DNA of 64,000 nucleotides, from the NCBI GenBank assembly GCA_016721425.1, contig JADKID010000005.1, positions 186,001 to 250,000 on the forward strand, in the 5' to 3' direction. The stretch is from Bryobacterales bacterium (GTDB lineage: Bacteria > Acidobacteriota > Terriglobia > Bryobacterales > Bryobacteraceae). The notes beneath the pieces were generated by a model, which ran no database searches, was not told the origin of the DNA, and saw nothing but the letters and a program-made list of their open reading frames with translations. The translations under genes were made by a program, and so were the position numbers. This document shows, one piece after another, positions 51,808 through 59,529 of the stretch. The stretch's first letter is position 1; the number at the start of each line of letters is the position of its first letter.

Positions 51808-52728
51808 GTGCTCGATTCCGCACCCAAGCGCAGCTATTCCCGCGACGAGGTGTGCCGTCTCCTTGGTATCCGCGAATCCGTCCTCGATCAGTGGGAAGAG
51901 CATGGCTTCGTAGCCAGTCTCGATCACTACGAATTCCGAGACATGGTCGCACTCAAGGCCCTGCGCCAACTGCGCGCCCGCCGCATCCGGCCCGATCGCA
52001 TCCGCCGCATTCTCGACGCCCTCGCCATCCGCCTCGGTGACGTGCAGGATCCCCTCCGCGAATTGAAGATCTTCATCGACGGACGCCGCCTCGCCGTCCA
52101 GGTCGATGGCCGCAAGATGGAGCCCGTCAGCGGCCAACTCCTGCTCGATTTCGACAAAGAGGAGATCCGCCGCCTTTTGCAATTCCCTGGCAAACACGCC
52201 GAGGCCACCCACGCCAACGAGGACGCCACGCGTCTGCGCGAAGCGGCAAAATGGTTCGATCGCGGCGTGGAACTCGAGCAGACCGGCGCCCCTCCAGATC
52301 AGATCATCGCCGCCTATCACAAAGCCCTGGAACACCACCCCGAATCCGCCGGCGCCCATGTCAATCTCGGCACCGTCTACTTCCAGTTGAAACAGTGGCG
52401 CAAGGCCGAGGATCACTACCTCGCCGCCATCAAACACAAGGCCGATTACGCCCTAGCCCATTTCAATCTCGGCAACCTTTTCGACGAGCTCAACCAGCCC
52501 ACCCAGGCCATGGACAGCTATAGCCGGGCCCTGGAACTCCAACCCGACTACGCCGACGCCCACTACAACATGGCCCTCCTCTTCCAGGGCCGCGGCGACA
52601 CCATGAATGCCGTTCGCCACTGGCGCACCTATCTGAAGCTCGACCCCGCCGGCTACTGGGCCGGCATCGCCCGCCGGGAGCTCGCCCGCCTTCGCCAGGA
52701 GGCTGTCGTCGGCGGAGGGCAAGCCTGA
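51808..52728 (+). CDS. MerR-type HTH protein fused to TPR repeats
   Basis: The GTG at 51808 gives 306 residues. Residues about 8-70 are a MerR-like winged helix (YSRDEVCRLLGIRESVLDQWEEHGF, then YEFRDMVALKALRQLRARRI). From about 137 there are at least four TPR units (AAYHKALEHHPESAGAHVNLG, YLAAIKHKADYALAHFNLGNL, YSRALELQPDYADAHYNMA). A DNA-binding domain joined to a protein-binding array suggests a regulator controlled by a partner rather than a metal. It is divergent from feoAB. A TAGAAT box lies 6 bases before the GTG, which would fit a leaderless transcript. Confidence 0.85.
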   Translation: MLDSAPKRSYSRDEVCRLLGIRESVLDQWEEHGFVASLDHYEFRDMVALKALRQLRARRIRPDRIRRILDALAIRLGDVQDPLRELKIFIDGRRLAVQVDGRKMEPVSGQLLLDFDKEEIRRLLQFPGKHAEATHANEDATRLREAAKWFDRGVELEQTGAPPDQIIAAYHKALEHHPESAGAHVNLGTVYFQLKQWRKAEDHYLAAIKHKADYALAHFNLGNLFDELNQPTQAMDSYSRALELQPDYADAHYNMALLFQGRGDTMNAVRHWRTYLKLDPAGYWAGIARRELARLRQEAVVGGGQA

Positions 52729-52743
52729 TATGATGACTCCGCC

Positions 52744-54125
52744 ATGCCCGGCCCCATCATCCTCGCCCCGAAAACGGAGATCGTGCACGGTCCCGTCAAC
52801 CTCGTCTACGTCGGCCTCGCGTCGCTAGTCGCTGCCACCTCGGGCTCCTCTTCGGTTTCGATATCGCCGTCATCAACGGCGCCCTGCTCTTCCTGAAACA
52901 GCAGTTCGCCCTCTCCGAAGTGCAAACCGAGTTCGCCGCCACCAGCCTCCTGGCCGGATGCGTCATCGGAGCAGCCTTCGGCGGCGGCCTCAGCGATCGC
53001 TTCGGGCGCCGCAAGGTCCTCATCTTTTCCGCCATCCTCTTTGCGTTTTCATCCATCGGCGCCGCCATTCCCCGTACCCTCACCGAGTTCGTCATCGCCC
53101 GCGTCGCCGGCGGCATAGCCATCGGCGTGGCCTCCGTCCTTGCCCCCCTCTATATCGCAGAGGTCTCCCCCGCCCATATCCGCGGCCGCCTCGTCTCCCT
53201 CAACCAGATGGCCATCGTCACCGGTATCCTCCTCGCCTACCTCGTCAACTGGGGCCTCTCCTCTACCGGCCCCGAAGCCTGGCGCTATATGTTCGCCGTC
53301 GCCGCCATCCCCTCCGTCCTCTTCCTCATCGCCCTCTTCTTCGTGCCCGAAAGCCCGCGCTGGCTCACCGAAAACGGGCAGGATACCGAAGCCCTCCGCG
53401 TCCTTACCAAGGTCTCCAACCCTGCCCAGGCCGAGGTCGAGATGAAAGCGATCCGCGAGGTCATCGCCGAGGAATCCGGCACCCTCGCCGAACTCTTCCA
53501 GCCCGGCTACCGCCGCGCCATCTGGCTCGCCATCTCGCTCGCCATCCTCCAACAGTGGACCGGTATCAATACCGTCCTCTTCTACGGCTCCATCATCATG
53601 AAGGAACAGGTCGGCGGCCAGTCTGAATCCTCAGCCATCGGCGCCAATGTCCTCATCGGCCTCATCAATTTCCTCTGCACCATCATCGCCATCTGGCTCA
53701 TCGATAAGCTCGGCCGCAAACCCCTGCTCATCTTCTCCGCCGCCGGCATGGCCGTCGCCCACGCCGGTCTCGCCTGGGCCTTCCTCCAGACACCGCGCCC
53801 CGGCATGGTCATCGTCGGCCTCATGCTGCTCTGCGCCGCCTGCTTCGCCGTCGGCCTCGGGCCCGGCGTCTGGGTCGTGCTCTCCGAGATCTTCCCCACC
53901 CGCATCCGCGGCCGCGCCATGTCCATCGCCACCGTCGCCCTCTGGATCGCCTGCGTCATCCTGACGTTCACCTACCTCTCCATCGCCTCCGCCCTCGGAC
54001 CCAGCGGCGCCTTCACCATCTACGGCGTCATGTGCCTCATCACCATCTGGATCGTCGTCAAGTTCACCCCCGAAACCAAGGGCCACTCCCTCGAAGAGAT
54101 CGAGCGCATCTGGAAGAAGAGCTGA
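52744..54125 (+). pseudogene. Sugar-porter MFS transporter, frameshifted near its N-terminus
   Basis: An ATG at 52744 opens a frame reading VYVGLASLVAATSG before it runs into a stop. The body continues in another frame from about 52839 with LGLLFGFDIAVINGALLF, the classic first helix of sugar porters. Adding one C in the CC at 52838-52839 region (GCCACCCTCGGG) would join them as VAATLGLLFGFD. The rest is intact to 54125, with DRFGRRKVL, PESPRWL, QQWTGINTVLFY, DKLGRKPLL and a C-terminal PETKGHSLEEIE, about 460 residues in all. As it stands only a late GTG (52920) could start, losing the first helix. It may be a sequence error. Confidence 0.85.
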
Positions 54126-54156
54126 CGCGCCCACTCAAAAAACTTCGAAAAAACTC

Positions 54157-54193
54157 TTGACGCCAACCGGTTGGCGCTGCAAACTGGTAGGCG
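54157..54193 (+). promoter_or_regulatory. Promoter with a perfect 16-bp palindromic operator
   Basis: TTGACG at 54157-54162 looks like a -35 box. The perfect palindrome CGCCAACC/GGTTGGCG lies at 54161-54176, overlapping it. A related half-site, AACTGGTAGGCG, follows at 54182-54193. The ribosome-binding site and ATG of the two-gene operon come next. The palindrome is likely bound by the winged-helix protein encoded downstream. Confidence 0.65.
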
Positions 54194-54206
54194 AAAGGAG
54201 ATTCCG

Positions 54207-54875
54207 ATGAGTCCCCAGATCAACGACTACCTCACACGCCCCAAACGCTACTTCAATATCGATGGAGTCGGAGAGCTCAGCACCGGCCTCATGGCCCTCG
54301 GCTTTGGCCTCCTCCAATACCTGCAAATCAGCAACCCGCCCGGCTCCGTCTGGAGCAGCACCTACACCCTCTTTGCCTTCGTCGGCGTCCTCGCCGCCAT
54401 CACCCACTACGGACCCAGGGCCATTAAGCAGCACATCACTTACCCCCGCACCGGCTACGTCCAATACAAAGACGAGGGCAAAGCCCGGCTCGCCGCCATC
54501 GCCATAGCCGTCCTGCTCGCCATGGTGACAGCCGGAGCCCTGGTGCGCAGCCGCGGCGGCTTCAGCGCCCTGCCGGCCCTGGTGGGGCTGGCAGTCGCCG
54601 CCTCCTACGCCTATGGATTCGCACGCGCCGTGCGCTGGAAGTGGTTCGTGGCCATCGCTCTGACACTCGGCGCCCTCGCCATCTCGGCTCTCCCTGCCGA
54701 TGCCGTGGCAGACTGGGCCGATCCCACCTGGCTCGATGGACCCTTCCCCGCCTCCGTCGTGGGCCGCTACGTCCTGATGACCCTCTTCTTCGGCCTCACC
54801 ATACTGGCCTCCGGCGGCATCACATTCGCCCACTACCTCAGCACCACCCAGCGCCCCGCGCCGGAGCCCGAATGA
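54207..54875 (+). CDS. Polytopic membrane protein coupled to a winged-helix regulator
   Basis: From ATG 54207, preceded by AAAGGAG, the product has 222 residues with about six hydrophobic helices (LMALGFGLLQYL, STYTLFAFVGVLAAI, LAAIAIAVLLAMVTAGALV, ALPALVGLAVAASYAYGF, WFVAIALTLGALAISAL, YVLMTLFFGLTILASGGITF). The N-terminal YFNIDGVGELSTG and RTGYVQYKDEGKAR are soluble. I do not recognise a named transporter family. It overlaps the regulator gene by ATGA, an arrangement seen often in Acidobacteria for stress-sensing pairs. Confidence 0.8.
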   Translation: MSPQINDYLTRPKRYFNIDGVGELSTGLMALGFGLLQYLQISNPPGSVWSSTYTLFAFVGVLAAITHYGPRAIKQHITYPRTGYVQYKDEGKARLAAIAIAVLLAMVTAGALVRSRGGFSALPALVGLAVAASYAYGFARAVRWKWFVAIALTLGALAISALPADAVADWADPTWLDGPFPASVVGRYVLMTLFFGLTILASGGITFAHYLSTTQRPAPEPE

Positions 54876-55168
54876 ACCCGCTGATCCGCAACATCTCTGA
54901 GCTGGACCGCGTCATCCACGAGCCCGGCCGCCTGATGATCGTCTCCCTTCTCTCCGCCGTGGAGGCGGCCGATTTTCTCTACCTCCAGCACGAAACCGGC
55001 CTCAACAAGGGCACCCTCTCCAGCCATCTCTCCAAACTGGAGGAGGCCGGCTACGTGGAGATCGCCAAGTCCTTCCGCGGCAAAGTCCCGCAAACCGTCC
55101 TCAAGCTCACCCCAACCGGCGCTGAGGCCTTCGAGCAATACCGCCGTAAGCTCAAAGCCGCCCTGTAG
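54872..55168 (+). CDS. Winged-helix transcriptional regulator
   Basis: A 98-residue single-domain winged helix of the HTH_34/ArsR-like type: RLMIVSLLSAVEAADFLYLQHETGLNKGTLSSHLSKLEEAGYVEI, with the recognition helix in NKGTLSSHLSKL, and a wing with FRGKVPQTVLKLTPTG. The protein has no metal-binding cysteines. It is translated with the membrane protein upstream and probably represses its own operon through the palindrome at 54161-54176. Confidence 0.9.
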   Translation: MNPLIRNISELDRVIHEPGRLMIVSLLSAVEAADFLYLQHETGLNKGTLSSHLSKLEEAGYVEIAKSFRGKVPQTVLKLTPTGAEAFEQYRRKLKAAL

Positions 55169-55175
55169 CCAAGCC

Positions 55176-56564
55176 TCAAGGCTTCACAGCGATCTTGCCC
55201 AGCGGATACCAGCCCTCTCCGTCCACCCCGGCGATAGCCAGCTTGACCTTCGGCGCGCGGGTTTCCGGATCCACTAGCCCAATCGACAGTTCATACTCAC
55301 CCACGGGCAGATTCGGCGGCAGGAACACTGCGTCGTCGAATACGATGTCGCCGGGCAGCCAGGAGCGGATGTCGGCGCCGGTCATCACAACCTCGCTGCG
55401 CCCGCCGCTCCGCAGGCGCAGCGCCACCGGAAACTGGCGATAAATCGGCGCCACGCCCTTGTTCTCCCACCAGCTCGTGAAGGACAGCCTGCCGCGCGGA
55501 GCCACCGTGGCAGGATAGCTGAACCGCCGCAGCACGTAGCGGTAGCCCATCCGGTTCAGCCAGCGATCCACCTGCGGACGCCACTGCTCCGGCACGGCGG
55601 AGGACTTGTTGTTGAACGACGAGATGTGCCATTTCAGCGATTGCTCGATGATGTAGTTCACGTCCCAGCCCTGGTTCAGCCAGTGCTGCATTACCCAGCA
55701 CGCCTCCAGCGCCACCGGCCCCTTCTTCCAGGCATCGGCAACGCCCACGTCGATGATCTGCTGCGGATACAGGTCAAACATATGGCACCAGGCGGCGCCG
55801 TTCACGCAGCGCATGTCGCCCAAGCAATCCACGCGCCAGCCGGCCTCGCGCTTCGCGAGCGCGTAGGCGTTGGTGCGCCGGTCTGTAGGCTGCATGTTGA
55901 GCTGCGTTTTGGGGAACGCCTCCAGGTAGCTGTCCACCAGCGCCTGCATCACCGGTGCCGACAAGCGGTCCGTGTGTTCGCCTTCGCCCCATGCGGCCAC
56001 GATCGAAACGTCTACCATTTCCAGATCGGGGTGGCCGTCGTAGCGCTTGCCCAGCGCCCGCACCATCGCCGTGAAGTGCTTCACATACAAAGGGTTCTCT
56101 GGATCGGTGCGCCACTTCTCGGGCAGGCCCTTCCCCGATTCGTCCCCCACCAGCCGCCGGTACCAATCCGGCACGTCGTTGTCCTTGTCCGTGCCATACG
56201 GCGCAATGCGCAGCATCAACGTCTGCTTGCGCTCGCGGGCCGTCCGCAGCACCCCGTCCAGCATCGCCCAGTTGTATTTGCCCATCTCCGGCTCAACGAA
56301 CTTCCAGTAGATGCGCAGATAGGCGATCGAGGTCATTGGCTGGCCCTTCACTTCCAGCACACCGTGGAAGGGATAGTCCTTGATCGGGTATCCCTCGGTC
56401 CACTTCGTCCCCTCATTCAGCGGGTCGCCGTTGAAGCGATTGAGCGTCGTAAACCCGATACCTGGATTGACCAGCACATCGTCGATCTCGCTGGGGCGGA
56501 CGATGCGGATCTCCTGGGCAAAGAGGCTGAATGAGAGGAGCAGCAGAGCGAGTGGGGCGCGCAT
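55176..56564 (-). CDS. Secreted DUF4832-type glycoside-hydrolase-like protein
   Basis: The 462-residue product has a signal peptide (MRAPLALLLLSFSLFAQ). The TIM-barrel part has features of beta-galactosidase-like enzymes: NPGIGFTTLNRF, IAYLRIYWKFVEPEMGKYNW, LMLRIAPYG, and IVAAWGEGEHTD with acidic residues in the active-site region. The C-terminal part (from about 350) is the beta-sandwich DUF4832 (GRLSFTSWWENKGVAPIYRQFPVALRL). Substrate unknown. It is convergent with the regulator gene. Confidence 0.83.
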   Translation of the reverse strand: MRAPLALLLLSFSLFAQEIRIVRPSEIDDVLVNPGIGFTTLNRFNGDPLNEGTKWTEGYPIKDYPFHGVLEVKGQPMTSIAYLRIYWKFVEPEMGKYNWAMLDGVLRTARERKQTLMLRIAPYGTDKDNDVPDWYRRLVGDESGKGLPEKWRTDPENPLYVKHFTAMVRALGKRYDGHPDLEMVDVSIVAAWGEGEHTDRLSAPVMQALVDSYLEAFPKTQLNMQPTDRRTNAYALAKREAGWRVDCLGDMRCVNGAAWCHMFDLYPQQIIDVGVADAWKKGPVALEACWVMQHWLNQGWDVNYIIEQSLKWHISSFNNKSSAVPEQWRPQVDRWLNRMGYRYVLRRFSYPATVAPRGRLSFTSWWENKGVAPIYRQFPVALRLRSGGRSEVVMTGADIRSWLPGDIVFDDAVFLPPNLPVGEYELSIGLVDPETRAPKVKLAIAGVDGEGWYPLGKIAVKP

Positions 56565-56663
56565 GATCTGCTACTCTCTCACTTTGCGCGCCGGTTGGCC
56601 AGCCTCTGCAAGCATTGCGCGGGACCCCCCGTTGTATCCTGGAGTTTTGGAGGTATTCCCGTT

Positions 56664-57200
56664 TTGAGCAGAATCGGCATGGCGTTCCGCGCGTTCTTCA
56701 GCGTCCTCGGCGGCTCGCTGCCTGAAGACATCGCCCAGGCTTTCGGCTATTCAAAGGCCCCCGTGAAGAAGGCGCCCGAGCCCGCAAAGGAGCCCGCCAT
56801 CAAGCCCGAGGCCAGCGCCCTCCAGGTGCTGGGCATCCTCCAGCGCGACGCCCGCTTCCTCGATTTCGTCATGGAAGACGTCTCGGCCTACTCCGACGAT
56901 CAGGTCGGCGCCGCGGTCCGCAACGTCCACGCCCACTGCCAGGAATCCATCCGCAAGTACTTCAAGCTCGGGCCCGTCATCGACGGAGTCGAGGGCACGT
57001 TCACCAAGCCGGAATCCGCCGGCGCCATCGGCAAGGACGCCTCCGCCATCAAGTTCATCGGCAATCTCCCGCCCCAGGGCAAGCCCGCCGGCGGCCTGCT
57101 CCGTCACAAGGGCTGGCGCGTGGATTCCGTCACGCTGCCCTCCGTCAGCGCCAAAGTGAACCAGTCCATCCTCGCCCCGGCCGAGCTGGAAGTGGAATAA
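56664..57200 (+). CDS. DUF2760 protein
   Basis: The TTG at 56664, preceded by GGAGG, gives 178 residues (an ATG at 56679 is a second option). The body matches DUF2760: ALQVLGILQRDARFLDFVMEDVSAYSDDQVGAAVRNVHAHCQ, then GNLPPQGKPAGGLLRHKGWRVDSVTLP and a final ILAPAELEVE. It begins a run DUF2760-Hsp70 with a 6-base gap. In many bacteria this protein is found next to the same unusual Hsp70 genes, so it is probably their partner. Function unknown. Confidence 0.9.
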   Translation: MSRIGMAFRAFFSVLGGSLPEDIAQAFGYSKAPVKKAPEPAKEPAIKPEASALQVLGILQRDARFLDFVMEDVSAYSDDQVGAAVRNVHAHCQESIRKYFKLGPVIDGVEGTFTKPESAGAIGKDASAIKFIGNLPPQGKPAGGLLRHKGWRVDSVTLPSVSAKVNQSILAPAELEVE

Positions 57201-57206
57201 ACCAAT

Positions 57207-58925
57207 TTGCGCATCCTCGGCATAGACTTAGGCACCACCAACTGCGGCTTCGCCCACACCGCCCCCGAGGCGGAGTCCGCCGTAGCCCTCTTCGAGATCC
57301 CGCAGTTGATCAACCCCGGCGAGCTCCACCCCGAGCCGCTCCTGGAATCAGCGCTCTACCTCGCCCGCGAGGGTGAGTTCGCCGCCGGAGCCCTGGATCT
57401 CCCCTGGCGCGAGGGCGGGCAAGAGATCGTCGGCCGCCTCGCCGCCCGCCGCGGCGTCGAGACCCTGGGCCGCCTCGTCACCTCCGCCAAGTCCTGGCTC
57501 TCCTACACCGCAGCCGACCGCACCGCCCCCATCCTCCCGCCCGACGCCCAGGAAGGCGCCCCCCGCGTCTCCCCCGTCGAGGCCTCCCGCCGCTACCTGG
57601 AGCACCTCAAGTCCGCCTGGGACCACGTCCACCCCGACGAGCCCTTCGCCGCCCAGCAGGTCATCCTCACCGTCCCCGCCAGCTTTGACGAGGTGGCCCG
57701 CCAGCTCACCCAGCAGGCGGCCGAGCAAGCCGGCTACCGCAATCTGATCCTTCTCGAAGAGCCCCAGGCCGCCTTCTACGCCTGGCTCGAGCGACACGAC
57801 AACTGGCGCGAAATCATCCAGCCCGGCGATCAGGTCCTGGTGATCGACGTCGGCGGCGGCACCACCGATTTCTCCCTCATCAGCGTCTCGGAATCCGCCG
57901 GCGCCCTCCAACTCGAACGCGTCGCCGTCGGCGAGCACCTCCTGCTGGGCGGCGACAACATGGACCTCGCCCTGGCCCACGCCGCATCCCAGAAGATGCC
58001 GAAGCTCGACAAGCTCCAGTTCCACGCCCTCTGGCAGCAATGCCGCCTGGCCAAGGAAAGCCTCCTCTCCAACCCCGAAACGGCCGAGGTCCCCCTCACC
58101 ATCCTGGGCCGAGGCTCCTCCCTGATCGGCGGCACCATCAAAGGCAAGCTCACCCGCGCCGACGTCGAGCAACTCCTCGTCGAAGGCTTCTTCCCGGTAG
58201 TCCAATCCACCGACATGCCCGAGCGCCGCCGCGGCGTCGGCCTGATGGAGGTGGGCCTCCCCTACGAGCCCGACGCCGCCATCACCCGCCACCTCGCCCG
58301 CTTCCTCCAGAACGGCCGCCCCACCCACGTCCTCTTCAACGGAGGAGTCTTCCGCGCCGCCCACCTCCGCCAGCGCGTCCTCGCCGTCCTCAACGCCTGG
58401 TTCCCTGGAATCGCCCAACTCGAGGGCGACGACCTCATGCACGCCGTAGCCCGAGGCGCGGCCTACTACGGCAAGGCCCGCCTGGGCCGTGGCATCCGCA
58501 TCCGCGGCGGCGTCCCCCGTACGTATTACATCGGCATCGAGACCGCCATGCCCGCCGTCCCCGGCCTGCGCCCGCCCATGAAGGCCCTGGTAGTAGCGCC
58601 CTTCGGCATGGAAGAGGGCACCGGAGCCCCCGTCCCCGGCCGCGAGTTCGCTCTAGCCATCGGCGAACCCGCCGAATTCCGCTTCTTTGTCAGCGCCACC
58701 CGCAAGCACGACCCCGCCGGCGCCATGCTCGACGAAATCACCGACGAACTCGACGAAATCGCCCCCGTCCAGGTCACCCTGGAAGGCGCCCCCGGCGAAG
58801 TAGTCCGCGTCCAACTCGAAAACCACGTCACCGAGACCGGAGTGCTGGAAATCTGGTGCGTCGCCAAGGATGGCCGCCGCTGGAAGCTCGAGTTCCGCGT
58901 GCGCGAGACGCGCCCGGCGCGGTAG
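57207..58925 (+). CDS. Non-canonical Hsp70-family protein (short form)
   Basis: Starting at TTG 57207, the product has 572 residues. Actin-fold motifs are clear: phosphate-1 ILGIDLGTTNCGFA, phosphate-2 VLVIDVGGGTTDFSLI, and an adenosine motif HVLFNGGVFRA in place of the DnaK VGGSSRIP. A family-specific insertion SLIGGTIKGKLTRADVEQLL is present. There is no DnaK-like helical lid, and the C-terminal part is a short beta-rich region. No J-domain or GrpE gene is near. The start is rare and lacks a good ribosome site, which suggests coupling to the DUF2760 gene. Confidence 0.93.
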   Translation: MRILGIDLGTTNCGFAHTAPEAESAVALFEIPQLINPGELHPEPLLESALYLAREGEFAAGALDLPWREGGQEIVGRLAARRGVETLGRLVTSAKSWLSYTAADRTAPILPPDAQEGAPRVSPVEASRRYLEHLKSAWDHVHPDEPFAAQQVILTVPASFDEVARQLTQQAAEQAGYRNLILLEEPQAAFYAWLERHDNWREIIQPGDQVLVIDVGGGTTDFSLISVSESAGALQLERVAVGEHLLLGGDNMDLALAHAASQKMPKLDKLQFHALWQQCRLAKESLLSNPETAEVPLTILGRGSSLIGGTIKGKLTRADVEQLLVEGFFPVVQSTDMPERRRGVGLMEVGLPYEPDAAITRHLARFLQNGRPTHVLFNGGVFRAAHLRQRVLAVLNAWFPGIAQLEGDDLMHAVARGAAYYGKARLGRGIRIRGGVPRTYYIGIETAMPAVPGLRPPMKALVVAPFGMEEGTGAPVPGREFALAIGEPAEFRFFVSATRKHDPAGAMLDEITDELDEIAPVQVTLEGAPGEVVRVQLENHVTETGVLEIWCVAKDGRRWKLEFRVRETRPAR

Positions 58926-58934
58926 CCTCAGCGG

Positions 58935-59111
58935 TCATTCACCGGTCGCGATGCTCCGCACGTCCAGACAGAGTTCCGCCGCCTCCCGAATCCGTTCGAG
59001 AACCGTCTCCAGCGAGCGGGCCTGCGTGTGGCAGCCCGGCAGTTCCGGAACCGAGGCGAAGTAGAACCCCTCTTCGTCCCGTTCGATCACCACGTCAAAT
59101 TGGCGCTGCAC
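58935..59111 (-). CDS. HicB-family antitoxin, orphan
   Basis: A GTG at 59111, preceded by AGGGAG, gives 58 residues: FDVVIERDEEGFYFASVPELPGCHTQARS and LETVLERIREAAELCLD. This is the HicB partial RNase H fold of the 'VPELPGC' subgroup. A longer reading from 59198 adds unrelated residues. HicB proteins neutralise HicA toxins, which are usually encoded beside them. Here the stop is 10 bases from the Hsp70 stop on one side and a second HicB remnant lies on the other, so no partner HicA remains. Confidence 0.82.
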   Translation of the reverse strand: MQRQFDVVIERDEEGFYFASVPELPGCHTQARSLETVLERIREAAELCLDVRSIATGE

Positions 59112-59162
59112 CGGCTTCTCCCTGCCTCGATTCTGGCACCGTCTGCAGACACGCCACAGATT

Positions 59163-59187
59163 CGGTAGGCTGGCAGCAAGCCTACCG
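59163..59187. repeat. Perfect 9-bp inverted repeat
   Basis: CGGTAGGCT and AGCCTACCG are separated by 7 bases. The repeat lies between the starts of the two back-to-back HicB sequences. It could be an operator for one of them or a scar of the event that brought the module in. Confidence 0.8.
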
Positions 59188-59395
59188 TTGAGATCCAACC
59201 GCTACAGGTCGCGCTCGAACTCGAAGAAGACGGACGATTCCTCGCGTCCGTGCCCGAGTTGCCGGGTGTGATGGCTTACGGTGATACGGAAGAGGCCGCC
59301 CGCGCAATCAATCTCGTTGCAGGTTCTCGCCGACATGATCGGGAGCGGCGACGAGGTTCCGCCTCAGTTGAAAGTCCTGTTTACAGCATGGGGCC
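59187..59395 (+). pseudogene. Decayed hicB antitoxin gene
   Basis: The first frame reads VALELEEDGRFLASVPELPGVMAYGDTEEAARAINLV, typical of the HicB subgroup with VPELPGV-AYG. The C-terminal half continues in another frame as LQVLADMIGSGDEVPPQLKVLF, so a frameshift has occurred near 59310-59325. No start codon is seen at the expected place. It is oriented away from the intact HicB gene. Confidence 0.75.
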
Positions 59396-59529
59396 TGTGC
59401 AGCACTCATCTGGTTCGGCTGGATTGGCGCAACTTCACGTTCTGCTTCCACGACACGAAGAGACCGCCCGCGCGGCATCCGTTGATCCGCTCGATAGCGA
59501 GTCTGTCTAGCGACGCGTGCACTCTGTGA
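59396..59529 (+). pseudogene. Truncated hicA toxin remnant
   Basis: In the same frame as the end of the hicB remnant the translation reads STHLVRLDWRNFTFCFHDTK and then a region like LIRSIASLS. This matches the second half of HicA (GSH-type motif, then GW..FTFAFHD..E and a final IAK..L). The first 25 or so residues of HicA and its start are missing, so the module is dead. Confidence 0.62.
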
